Of a DNA stretch of 64,000 nucleotides, positions 29,037 through 36,876 are shown piece after piece. The stretch comes from Microbacterium hominis (lineage in GTDB: Bacteria > Actinomycetota > Actinomycetes > Actinomycetales > Microbacteriaceae). The notes beneath the pieces were generated by a model, which saw only the letters and a list, made by a program, of their open reading frames with translations, was not told the origin of the DNA and made no database searches. The stretch spans positions 1 through 64,000 of the forward strand of contig NZ_CP054038.1 of NCBI RefSeq assembly GCF_013282805.1, in the 5' to 3' direction. Position 1 is the stretch's first letter; each line of letters opens with the position of its first letter. Made by a program: the position numbers and the translations under genes.

Positions 29037-29082
29037 CTGTGCAACATTTCTGTCACCTCTCTGTGCAACATTTCTGTCACCT
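29037..29082. repeat. Two copies of a 22-bp direct repeat upstream of the cold-shock gene
   Basis: CTGTGCAACATTTCTGTCAC plus CT occurs twice without change, at 29037-29058 and 29061-29082, separated by CT. The sequence is much less GC-rich than its surroundings. It resembles, from memory, the ends of IS481-type insertion sequences, so a trace of an excised element is possible. A regulatory role in the leader of the cold-shock gene is the alternative. Confidence 0.7.
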
Positions 29083-29174
29083 TCGGTCACCGGTATCGCC
29101 AGCCTGCGCGCGGATCAGTACGTTGGAAATCGACTCGCTGCATGAGCGCGGGCATCCCCGAAGAACGGCAAGTA

Positions 29175-29381
29175 ATGAGCACGCAGGGCACCGTCAAATG
29201 GTTCAACTCGGAGAAGGGCTTCGGCTTCATCGCTCCTGACGAGGGCGGCGCAGACGTCTTCGCGCACTACACCGCGATCGACTCGAAGGGCTATCGCTCG
29301 CTCGAGGAGAACCAGCGCGTCGAGTTCGAGATCGCGCAGGGACCCAAGGGTCTGCAGGCGGAGAACATCCGTCCCCTCTGA
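29175..29381 (+). CDS. cspA: Cold-shock domain protein
   Basis: A 68-residue single-domain RNA/DNA chaperone with both RNP motifs (KGFGFIAPD and DVFAHYTAI) and the family opening [15 protein letters not shown]. It is of normal length for a CspA-type protein. The ATG at 29175 has only a weak purine stretch upstream (AAGAACGGCAAG). A long AT-richer leader carries the 22-bp repeats. A short GAGCCGG...CCGGCTC hairpin (29396-29426) after the stop may end transcription against the convergent gene. Confidence 0.95.
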   Translation: MSTQGTVKWFNSEKGFGFIAPDEGGADVFAHYTAIDSKGYRSLEENQRVEFEIAQGPKGLQAENIRPL

Positions 29382-29439
29382 CGCTCGGGGCGACTGAGCC
29401 GGGCGTGCGTCTGTACCGTCCGGCTCGGTCCCTCTCCGT

Positions 29440-31530
29440 TCAGTCCTTGTCGCCGCGCACGAGCTCCAGGCCTGCGCCGGCGAATTGGCGCAGTGTCGCC
29501 TCGGGCAGGAACGCACGCGTGAGCGCCCCGCCGATGCGGGAGAGGTCCGCCTCGTCGCGGTACAGCAGGTACAGCGTCTCGTATCGCGGGTGGAACTTCT
29601 CCTTGAATCGGTGGAGCGAGCGGAAGCCGTACACCGGCTCGAGCATGTCGGCGAGCCGGTCGCTCAGCGACGCGATCATGCCGGCATCCTCCGGGTAGTC
29701 GTGTGCCAGCGGCGCGCCCGACAGCGACATGATCTGCGCGCCCTCGTCGGAGAACGTGCGCGCCGACATGCCGATGAGGAACTCCATCACGGGTCCGAAT
29801 CCGCCTTCGCGCCTGCGCATGAGGTCGAGGGTCCAGCCGCGCACCTTCCCGTCGCCGGCGTAGACCGGCAGCCACGACAGGAAGCCGTCGACATCGCCCG
29901 ACGGCGAGACGGCCAGCGCGAGGCGCACCTCCGGGTCCTCGGCCTCGACGAGCGTGCCGAGTGTGAAGCCCATCTCGGGCAGGCCCTTGTCGCCGACCCA
30001 CATCTCCGAGATTGCCCGCAGCTGCTGCTGAACGCCCCAGGGCTCCTCCTTGAGCCGCGTCAGGCGGAACGTCATCTCCTCGCGGCCCGCGCGGTTGAGC
30101 GCGGTGCGCACCGAGTTCCAGCGCTTGCCGGTGAACTCCAGGCCCGGCAGATCGACGATCGTGTCGTCGGCGACCACGAGGCTCCGCCACGTCGGCGGCA
30201 CGGCCGCGCGACTCGACTCGTCGGCGCTGAAGAAGCAGGGGATCAGACCGGCGGTCTCGGACATGCGGATGAACTCCGAGATGGATGCCGCGCGCGACGA
30301 CTCCGGCCCGAGGGGATCCGCCAATGCCAGCGCCACGCCCAGGCGCCGCTGATAGGTGACGATGCCGCCGGCGGTGCGCGCGTAGGAGTTGCCGTCCCAC
30401 GTCGTCATCCAGGAGAGTGTGCCGCCGCCGTGGGTGCGCAGCGCCTCTTTCACCTCGTCGACACCGGGCGGGGGCGGCTGGCCGATGCGGGAGCGGCGCC
30501 GCGAGCGGAACGCCCCGCGCACCCAGACCAGGTAAACGAGCATCAGCAGCCAGAGCACGCCGCTGGCGAGGGCGAGCTCCGTCTCGCCGTCGATCGTCGC
30601 CTCGACCTGAGCCTGGGTGGTGATCACGATCGCGGTGATCACCAGGCCGGCGGTGAGGATGTTGAGGATGCTGATGATGAGCGTGACCACCCACGCCCAG
30701 CGCCGGCCGCGGCGCAGGCCGTTCGCCACGAAGAGGATGATCGCGGTGTCGACGGCGAAGTCGATGAAGCCGCCCGTGGCAGGTTCGGTCGTACCGAACA
30801 GGCCATCGGTGGGGACGAGCGCCGAGATGATCTGCACGGCCCCGAGCACGAGCACCGCGATGAACGCGATCAGGCGCTGCTCGCGCACCGTCGTGTGCTG
30901 CACGCGCAGCGACCGATCGACGAACAGCACGAGCACCACGGCGAGCAGGTGCTCGAGGTCGGCGAGCTCGCCCCAGAAGAGCATCGCGACGAACACGAAT
31001 CCGAGCAGCACCAGCCAGGCGCGCACGCGCCACGGGGAGACGAACAGACCCACCGCGGCGGCGATGCACGCCATCGTGCCGCCCGAGGGTCCGACATCGA
31101 GCGCGGTCGCCTGGGTCTGCGCCCACGCCCACGGCATCAGCGAGAGGGCGGACAGCAGGAGCGCGGAGCCCAGCACGGCGAACAGCTGACCCACCCAGAA
31201 ATACGCGAGGGCGACGCGCCAGCCCCGCAGCGACTCGAGGAACGCCATGCCGGCGAAGCTCGCGATCGTGAAGACGTAGACCCAGGGCTGGTTCACGAAG
31301 AACGTGCCGACCACGGGAGTCCACCATCTCCCCTCCTGCAGGGCTGGGAGGCCGTAGGCCACCGCATCCCACCAGGGGCCGTCCTCGAACGGCGCCCACA
31401 GGCCCGCGCCGATCACCCCGGCCAGAAGCAGCGCCGCGAGCATCGCGAGGGTCGCCGGGATGCGGGCGAGCGCGGCGACCACCCGGCGGGAGCGCGGCGG
31501 GACGACGGTGGTGGCATCCGACGAGGTCAT
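29440..31530 (-). CDS. Rhomboid-like membrane domain fused to a DUF2156 (MprF-type) transferase
   Basis: A 696-residue protein. The N-terminal 340 residues carry about eight to ten transmembrane helices. Within them GPSGG (Ser149) and a later His194 in ADLEHLLAVV match the rhomboid serine/histidine arrangement. The C-terminal part (about 370-690) is a DUF2156 domain, the lysyl-phosphatidylglycerol synthase type with a double GNAT fold, seen in HGGGTLSWM and GFLSWLPVYAG. MprF proteins add lysine to phosphatidylglycerol and give resistance to cationic peptides; this activity is inferred. The ATG follows AAGGAG. It is the last gene of the HAD/coiled-coil operon. Confidence 0.85.
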   Translation of the reverse strand: MTSSDATTVVPPRSRRVVAALARIPATLAMLAALLLAGVIGAGLWAPFEDGPWWDAVAYGLPALQEGRWWTPVVGTFFVNQPWVYVFTIASFAGMAFLESLRGWRVALAYFWVGQLFAVLGSALLLSALSLMPWAWAQTQATALDVGPSGGTMACIAAAVGLFVSPWRVRAWLVLLGFVFVAMLFWGELADLEHLLAVVLVLFVDRSLRVQHTTVREQRLIAFIAVLVLGAVQIISALVPTDGLFGTTEPATGGFIDFAVDTAIILFVANGLRRGRRWAWVVTLIISILNILTAGLVITAIVITTQAQVEATIDGETELALASGVLWLLMLVYLVWVRGAFRSRRRSRIGQPPPPGVDEVKEALRTHGGGTLSWMTTWDGNSYARTAGGIVTYQRRLGVALALADPLGPESSRAASISEFIRMSETAGLIPCFFSADESSRAAVPPTWRSLVVADDTIVDLPGLEFTGKRWNSVRTALNRAGREEMTFRLTRLKEEPWGVQQQLRAISEMWVGDKGLPEMGFTLGTLVEAEDPEVRLALAVSPSGDVDGFLSWLPVYAGDGKVRGWTLDLMRRREGGFGPVMEFLIGMSARTFSDEGAQIMSLSGAPLAHDYPEDAGMIASLSDRLADMLEPVYGFRSLHRFKEKFHPRYETLYLLYRDEADLSRIGGALTRAFLPEATLRQFAGAGLELVRGDKD

Positions 31531-31544
31531 CGCGCTCCTTGGGT

Positions 31545-32828
31545 TCAGCGGGCCGGTGCGGCCTCGGGTGTCTTCGGCGCCGCCACGGCGTCGGCATCCG
31601 ACATGGCGCGCCGCGCCGCATCGAGCGCCATCACCGGATCATGGGCCTGGCGGGCGGTGGCGAGTTCGATCTGGGCAGCCGACAGCAGCGCACGCGCATC
31701 GGCCGACGCGTCGCCCGTCGACAGGCGGGCCTCGGCGCGGGCGACGAGCGAGCGCGCGGCGGCGAGGGTTCCGGGCAGTGCGGTGCGGGCGGCACGCAGC
31801 CGCTGCTGGTCGGTGCGCCCGGCGTCGAGAGCGTGGTCGAGGCGCCGGCGCAGCCGCGCGATCCGGTCGATCGCCCCGGTGGGGTTGCGCGCCGCCGTCG
31901 CGGTGAGGTCATCGACCTCGTTCGCGATCGCGCGGATCTCGTCCTCGAGCGCGGTCCCCTCCACCGGATCGAGGTGCTCGCGGGTGGCCATCGCCTGCCG
32001 CACGGCCGTGCGGGCGGCATCCACCTCTTCCGGCACGGCCTGTGCGGCCTGCGTGACGAGCCGGTGACGCTCTTCGAGCACCCGCAGGGCGGTCTCGGCG
32101 CGCCGGCGCGCGCGCTCGGCGGAGACGAGGTCGGCATGCGCGTCGCCGCGCCCGGCTCCCTCCGCCCCCGCACGGGTCACGTGCGCCTCGGCGGCGTCGA
32201 GAAGGCGCGCGGATTCGGAGGCCTGGGCGACGGTGGTGCGTGCGGCCTGGGCGGCATCCCGCCACTCCTGCTCGGCGAACCGGGTCGACAGATCGGTGAC
32301 GAGCGCGGTCGGCTCGCCCATCTCGTCGTGCAGGTGCGCGAGCCGCGCGCGGGCCGCGTCGAGCTGGGTGCGCGCCGACACGTGCTGCGCCGCCCAGGCA
32401 CGGTGCTCGGCCGCGGCCGCGGTGACCTGCTCGAGGGCGGCATCGCAATCGTGCTCGACGCGGTGGGCACCGCGGCGCACGTCGGTGGGATGCAGCGCCA
32501 CGGCGCTCAGCGCGCGGTAGGAGGCGAAAGACTCGTCGCGCGCCCGCTGCGCCGTGCGCCGGGAGCGACGAAGGGTCGGCGGCGCGGACTCGTCGATCAG
32601 TGCGCCCGACAGGGTCAGCTCGACGTCGAACGCGGCGACGGCGTCGTCGAGCCGCACGAGGGTTGCACCGGCGCGGCGGCGCGCCTGCTCCGCGGCGGCG
32701 CGAGCCCGCGGCGATCGCCGCGATCGCCGCACCGCCCACACCGTGATCGAGAGCGCGAGTGCGGCCACGACGAAGCCGACCAGGACCGGGACGACCCAGC
32801 CCAGCGCGGCGGCGAGCAGATCAGGCAT
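31545..32828 (-). CDS. Membrane-anchored coiled-coil protein of unknown function
   Basis: A 427-residue protein with one N-terminal transmembrane helix (about 8-30, VVPVLVGFVVAALALSITVW) followed by about 380 residues rich in Ala, Arg, Glu and Asp with heptad-like patterns, so mostly helical coiled coil. It ends in an Ala/Pro tail. The ATG at 32828 overlaps the HAD gene stop by eight bases, and only 14 bases separate it from the MprF-like gene. It has no enzymatic motif. A scaffold role at the membrane is possible. Confidence 0.75.
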   Translation of the reverse strand: MPDLLAAALGWVVPVLVGFVVAALALSITVWAVRRSRRSPRARAAAEQARRRAGATLVRLDDAVAAFDVELTLSGALIDESAPPTLRRSRRTAQRARDESFASYRALSAVALHPTDVRRGAHRVEHDCDAALEQVTAAAAEHRAWAAQHVSARTQLDAARARLAHLHDEMGEPTALVTDLSTRFAEQEWRDAAQAARTTVAQASESARLLDAAEAHVTRAGAEGAGRGDAHADLVSAERARRRAETALRVLEERHRLVTQAAQAVPEEVDAARTAVRQAMATREHLDPVEGTALEDEIRAIANEVDDLTATAARNPTGAIDRIARLRRRLDHALDAGRTDQQRLRAARTALPGTLAAARSLVARAEARLSTGDASADARALLSAAQIELATARQAHDPVMALDAARRAMSDADAVAAPKTPEAAPAR

Positions 32829-33552
32829 CGGCGGCGACATCTCCGTGATGCTCGGCGGAAGGGGATGCCGAGCTCGCGGCATCCGGGAACAGCAGCAGAT
32901 CGCGCAGCTGCGAGACGTCGTCGACCGCGGCCTGCGCCCCGTCTGCCTCGTGCGGCCAGCTGAACCCCCAGCGGACGAAGATCACCGGGACCCCGTGCTC
33001 GGCGCCGCCTTCGACGTCGTGGTGGCGGTCGCCGATCAGCACCGGACGACTCGTGTCGACGCCCGCGGACCGGAGGCGGCGCAGCGCCTCGGCCACGATG
33101 TCGCTCTTCGCGCTGAGGGTCTTCTCGTCGGGGGTCGCGCCCACGATCGCGGTGAACGATGTCGACAGATCGAAGTGGTCCATGAGCGCGACCACCTGGA
33201 TCTCGGGCTTCGAACTCGCCGTCGCCTGCGGGATGCCGGCGGCGTGCACCTCGTGGATCAGATCGCCTACGCCGTCGAACAGCTTCGCGCCGGTCGTGTA
33301 CCCGTCCGCCTTGCCGAGCACCCGGTAGAACGCCACCGCCTCGGACGACTGCTCCGGCGTCATGCCGACGTTGACCTGGAACGACTCGTACATGGGCGGG
33401 CCGATCCAGTGCACGAGCTCGGCGCGCGTCGGCGGACGCCTGCCGAAGTGCTCGAGCGTGATCGTCAGCCGGCGCAGGATCCCGTCGGACGCATCGACGA
33501 TCGTGCCGTCCACGTCCCAGAGAATGCAGGTCCAGGGCGAGCGGTGTGGCAT
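32821..33552 (-). CDS. HAD family hydrolase (phosphoglycolate phosphatase-like)
   Basis: A 243-residue HAD phosphatase with motif I DVDGTIVD (nucleophile Asp13), a helical cap domain, the TASSKPE motif II region and motif IV in VLIGDRHHDV. The overall form is close to Gph and PpaX. TAGGGT on the minus strand (33565-33560) lies seven bases before ATG 33552, so a leaderless start there is preferred over the GTG at 33561. The upstream region contains four GTTCAGAAC palindromes. It heads the operon with the coiled-coil and MprF-like genes. Confidence 0.9.
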   Translation of the reverse strand: MPHRSPWTCILWDVDGTIVDASDGILRRLTITLEHFGRRPPTRAELVHWIGPPMYESFQVNVGMTPEQSSEAVAFYRVLGKADGYTTGAKLFDGVGDLIHEVHAAGIPQATASSKPEIQVVALMDHFDLSTSFTAIVGATPDEKTLSAKSDIVAEALRRLRSAGVDTSRPVLIGDRHHDVEGGAEHGVPVIFVRWGFSWPHEADGAQAAVDDVSQLRDLLLFPDAASSASPSAEHHGDVAADA

Positions 33553-33606
33553 GGCACCCACCCTATCGGCGCGCCCGCGCGCTCCGCCGGGCGGGAGCGG
33601 CGCGCG

Positions 33607-33670
33607 GTTCAGAACGGGCCGCGTTCAGAACGGGCCGCGTTCAGAACAGGCGCGGTTCAGAACAGGCGCG
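33607..33670. repeat. Four GTTCAGAAC palindromes at an exact 16-bp period
   Basis: GTTCAGAAC occurs at 33607, 33623, 33639 and 33655, with spacers of the form GGGCCGC or AGGCGCG. Each copy is a 9-base palindrome around a central A. The last copy contains the nucS stop codon. The array begins about 40 bases upstream of the -10 of the HAD operon. It may be an operator array or a tandem duplication of the nucS 3' end. Confidence 0.85.
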
Positions 33671-34352
33671 GGGCTCCCGACTCGATCCCCTTCATGCCCT
33701 CGTAGTCGAGCGTGACGCAGCGGATGCCGCGGTCGGCGGCGAGCACCTTCGCCTGGGGCTTGATCTCCTGTGCGGCGAACACGCCTGTCACGGGCGCCAG
33801 GTGAGGGTCGCGGCCGAGCAGCTCGAGGTAGCGCGTGAGCTGCTCGACGCCGTCGATGTCGCCGCGGCGCTTGACCTCGACGGCGATCGTGCCGCCCGCC
33901 GGGTCGCGCAGCAAAAGGTCGACCGGGCCGATCGCCGTCGGGAACTCGCGGCGCACGAGCGTGAGCCCGTCGCCGATGACCTCGACCTGCTCGGCGAGCA
34001 GACGCTGCAGATCGGCCTCCACGCCGTCCTTCTGCAGCCCGGGGTCGATGCCGAGCTCATGCGACGAATCGTGCAGCACCTCGTAGATGCGCACGAGGAG
34101 GGCATCCCCCGTCTTCGCGTGGGTGACGCGCCAGTGCTCCTGCACGCCCGCCGACGCGGACTCCTCGTCGGGCTTCTCGACCTCGAGCCGGCAGGGCGGG
34201 CTCATCCAGTTGAGCGGCTTGTACGAGCCGCCGTCGGAGTGCACGAGCAGCGAGCCGTCGCCCTTGTGCACGAGCAGCCGCGTCGCGAGCGGCAGGTGCG
34301 CCGAGAGCCGGCCGGTGTAGTCGACGGAGCAGCGGGCGATGACGAGGCGCAT
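33657..34352 (-). CDS. nucS: Endonuclease NucS (non-canonical mismatch repair)
   Basis: Mismatch-specific endonuclease that replaces MutS/MutL in many actinobacteria. The 231-residue protein has the N-terminal DNA-binding domain beginning [20 protein letters not shown] and a C-terminal nuclease domain with Asp145, Glu159 and Lys161 ([16 protein letters not shown]). It ends in PRLF, a possible beta-clamp-binding tail, which is an inference from family behaviour. TAGGCT on the minus strand (34364-34359) lies six bases before the ATG, so it is probably leaderless. The final codons lie inside the GTTCAGAAC array. Confidence 0.94.
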   Translation of the reverse strand: MRLVIARCSVDYTGRLSAHLPLATRLLVHKGDGSLLVHSDGGSYKPLNWMSPPCRLEVEKPDEESASAGVQEHWRVTHAKTGDALLVRIYEVLHDSSHELGIDPGLQKDGVEADLQRLLAEQVEVIGDGLTLVRREFPTAIGPVDLLLRDPAGGTIAVEVKRRGDIDGVEQLTRYLELLGRDPHLAPVTGVFAAQEIKPQAKVLAADRGIRCVTLDYEGMKGIESGAPRLF

Positions 34353-34411
34353 CCGACGAGCCTAACCGCGGATGGATGCCGCCGCCCGGCCGCCCACGGC
34401 TGCGGGCCTGC

Positions 34412-35644
34412 TCAGTGCCGGACGTGTCCGGCGCCGACGGTCGAACCGGCGATCGGCTTGGCTGCGCCGGAGGCCAGGCCCGACATGACGATGAGGCCGA
34501 CGATCACCCAGAGGGTGGGGAGGATGCCGACCTGGTGGCTGATCCAGCCGAGCACGGGCGGTCCGCACAGGAACGCGATGTACCCGATCGTCGCGGCGGC
34601 CGACACCGAGGCGGCGGCCTTCTTCGGGTCGTCGGCGGCTGCCGACATGCCGAGCGGGAAGCCGAGCGAGGCGCCCGCACCCCACAGGGCGATGCCCACG
34701 AAGGCGATCGGCAGAGACGGGGCGAGGATGAACATGATGAGGCCCGCGGCGGAGAGCACCGCGAGGATGCGCAGTGTCCACACGCGACCGAGGCGGTCGA
34801 CGAGCGGACCGCCGAGCACGCGGAACGCGGTCATCGCGACCGAGAACACGGTCAGGGCGATCGCGCCGACGGCCTCTGTCTCGCCGTGGCCGTCGACCAT
34901 GGCGATCGTGAGCCAGTCGTTGGCGCTGCCCTCGGCGAACGCCATGCCGAGCATGATCGCGCCGATCGCGTAGGTGCGCGGGTCGCGCCACACCTCGAGG
35001 ATCTGGCCGAACCGCTCGCGGCGGGTCGAGACCGGGGCGTCGTCATCGTCGTGCGCGATGGCGCGGTGCGGCACGAACCGCAGGGCGACCAGTCCGGCGA
35101 TGAGCACGGCGATCGCGGCGCCGGTGAGGTGCCAGCCGACCCCGACGCTCCACGCGGCCATCGCGATGCCGACGCCGGCGCCGGCGACCGTGCCGAAGGA
35201 GAAGAAGGCGTGGAACAGCGGCATCAGCGTCTTGCCACTGGCCTGCTCGACGGCGGCGGCCTCGACGTTCATCATGACGTCGGTCGCGCTCATGCACAGC
35301 CCCATCAGCGCGAGGCCCACGGCGGTCACGCCGAACGACTGCGCGTACTCGACGCCCATGCCCGCGACCACCATGCCGCCGGCGAATCCGATCACGGTGA
35401 CGTACATGCCCCGACGGGCGCCCCAGCGCGCGACGACGAGGTTCGCGAGCGAGAGTCCGATGATCGAGGCGACGCCGATGACGAACAGCAGCACACCGAT
35501 CTGGAAGTCGTTCGCACCCAGGTCGACCTTGACCGCCGGCAGGCGCGAAGCCCACGAGGCGAAGCCGACGCCGCACACGAGGAAGATCGTGAAGATCGCC
35601 GTGCGCCACTGCACGAGGGTCGTGCGGGTGAGAACCTGTTCCAT
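34412..35644 (-). CDS. MFS transporter
   Basis: A 410-residue major facilitator with twelve predicted helices, resembling the sugar/drug exporters YfcJ/YbjJ in layout. The inner loop R-x-G-x-R type segment appears as VVARWGARRGMY between helices 2 and 3. The start at 35644 is preferred because TACGAT on the minus strand (35657-35652) lies seven bases upstream; ATG at 35653 is also in frame. The promoter abuts the 34-bp palindrome, so the divergent LacI protein very likely controls it. The substrate is unknown. Confidence 0.88.
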   Translation of the reverse strand: MEQVLTRTTLVQWRTAIFTIFLVCGVGFASWASRLPAVKVDLGANDFQIGVLLFVIGVASIIGLSLANLVVARWGARRGMYVTVIGFAGGMVVAGMGVEYAQSFGVTAVGLALMGLCMSATDVMMNVEAAAVEQASGKTLMPLFHAFFSFGTVAGAGVGIAMAAWSVGVGWHLTGAAIAVLIAGLVALRFVPHRAIAHDDDDAPVSTRRERFGQILEVWRDPRTYAIGAIMLGMAFAEGSANDWLTIAMVDGHGETEAVGAIALTVFSVAMTAFRVLGGPLVDRLGRVWTLRILAVLSAAGLIMFILAPSLPIAFVGIALWGAGASLGFPLGMSAAADDPKKAAASVSAAATIGYIAFLCGPPVLGWISHQVGILPTLWVIVGLIVMSGLASGAAKPIAGSTVGAGHVRH

Positions 35645-35657
35645 GCGGGCCATCGTA

Positions 35658-35691
35658 CCGAATCGATTCGACAATCGTCGAATCGATTCGG
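35658..35691. promoter_or_regulatory. 34-bp palindromic operator between MFS and lacI-type genes
   Basis: The arms CCGAATCGATTCG and CGAATCGATTCGG flank the centre ACAATCGT. Thirty-two of the 34 positions are symmetric. Each arm contains the decamer GAATCGATTC, itself a perfect palindrome, so two dimer sites lie with centres 21 bases (two helical turns) apart. It lies next to the MFS -10 and 20 bases before the -10 of the regulator gene. LacI-type binding to both sites is the natural reading. Confidence 0.85.
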
Positions 35692-35724
35692 CGGATTCCG
35701 AGCGAGCCAGGTAGCATCGGGCGC

Positions 35725-36822
35725 ATGGGCACCCGAGCCACGATCGCCGACGTCGCGAGAAAGGCCGGCGTCTCGCCGTCGACGGCCTCCGTCGTCTTCA
35801 GCGGCAAGACCCCGGTCTCCGATGCGACGCGTCGGAAAGTGGAGGATGCCGCGGCTGAACTGGGCTACACCGGCCCCGACCCGCGTGCGGCGTCGCTGCG
35901 CACCGGGCGCTCGGGCATCGTCGGGGTGGTCTTCGAAGAGCACCTCGGCGCCGCGTTCCTCGATCCGGTGAAGACCCTCATGATGGACGGCCTCGCCGAC
36001 GCCGTCTCGCCCCTGGGCGCAGGACTCCTCCTGCTGCGCGACCACGAGCCCTCGGGCCGCGGCGCCACCCTCACGACTGCCCCGATCGATGCCGCCGTGC
36101 TCGTCGGGTGCAGCGGGCGCCTCCGCGAATCCCTCGACGCGGTGCTGGGGCGCGGCATCCCGGTGGTCGTGATGGAGGGGGATGCCGGCGCCGACGTGCC
36201 GCGCATCGATCTCGACAACGTCGAGGCGCAGCGACAGGCGGCCAGCCACGTGCGCACGCTCGGACATTCCGCTGTCGTCATCCTCACGCTGCCTCACCGT
36301 GCCGACGGGCCCGCGGGCTGGGTCGAGGGCGCCGCCGACGACGAGATCACCGTCGACGTCACGCGCGACCGCCTGCGCGGGGCCCGCGAGATCTACCCGT
36401 CGGCGCCCGTGTACGCTGCGGCGGCGAGCTCGATCGACGAGGGTGTCGCCGCCGGCCGCGCGATCCTCGCCGATCCCGCCGCTCGCCCTACCGCCGTCAT
36501 CGCACAGAGCGACCTCCTCGCCGTGGGAGTGATCCGCGCGGCGGAGGAGGCGGGGCTGCGCGTGCCCGAAGACCTCAGCGTCACCGGCTTCGACGGCATC
36601 GAGATCGACGGCCTCGCTCCGTACGAGCTCACCACGCTCGTCCAGCCCGCCGCCGACAAGGGGCGCGCCGCCGGCGTGGCGGTGGCCGCGATGCTCGAGG
36701 GCCGGGAAGCGGCATCCATCCGGTTCACGTGCGTGTTCCGCGAAGGCAACACCACCGCGGCAGCGCCGGTCGAGACGGGCCTCGCCGCGTCGGGGGCCGC
36801 TAGACTGTCGCCGACACCCTGA
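35725..36822 (+). CDS. LacI family transcriptional regulator
   Basis: A 365-residue repressor with an N-terminal LacI helix-turn-helix (ATIADVARKAGVSPSTAS) and a periplasmic-binding-protein-like effector domain (about 60-345). TAGCAT at 35712-35717 lies seven bases before the ATG, so the mRNA is probably leaderless. The large palindrome upstream suggests autoregulation and control of the divergent MFS gene. The effector is probably the transported sugar, which cannot be named from sequence. Confidence 0.93.
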   Translation: MGTRATIADVARKAGVSPSTASVVFSGKTPVSDATRRKVEDAAAELGYTGPDPRAASLRTGRSGIVGVVFEEHLGAAFLDPVKTLMMDGLADAVSPLGAGLLLLRDHEPSGRGATLTTAPIDAAVLVGCSGRLRESLDAVLGRGIPVVVMEGDAGADVPRIDLDNVEAQRQAASHVRTLGHSAVVILTLPHRADGPAGWVEGAADDEITVDVTRDRLRGAREIYPSAPVYAAAASSIDEGVAAGRAILADPAARPTAVIAQSDLLAVGVIRAAEEAGLRVPEDLSVTGFDGIEIDGLAPYELTTLVQPAADKGRAAGVAVAAMLEGREAASIRFTCVFREGNTTAAAPVETGLAASGAARLSPTP

Positions 36823-36876
36823 TCGCCAGAGCCGTAGAGTTCCTGCACTCCGGCCGACGACCATGAGGAGGCCGAC

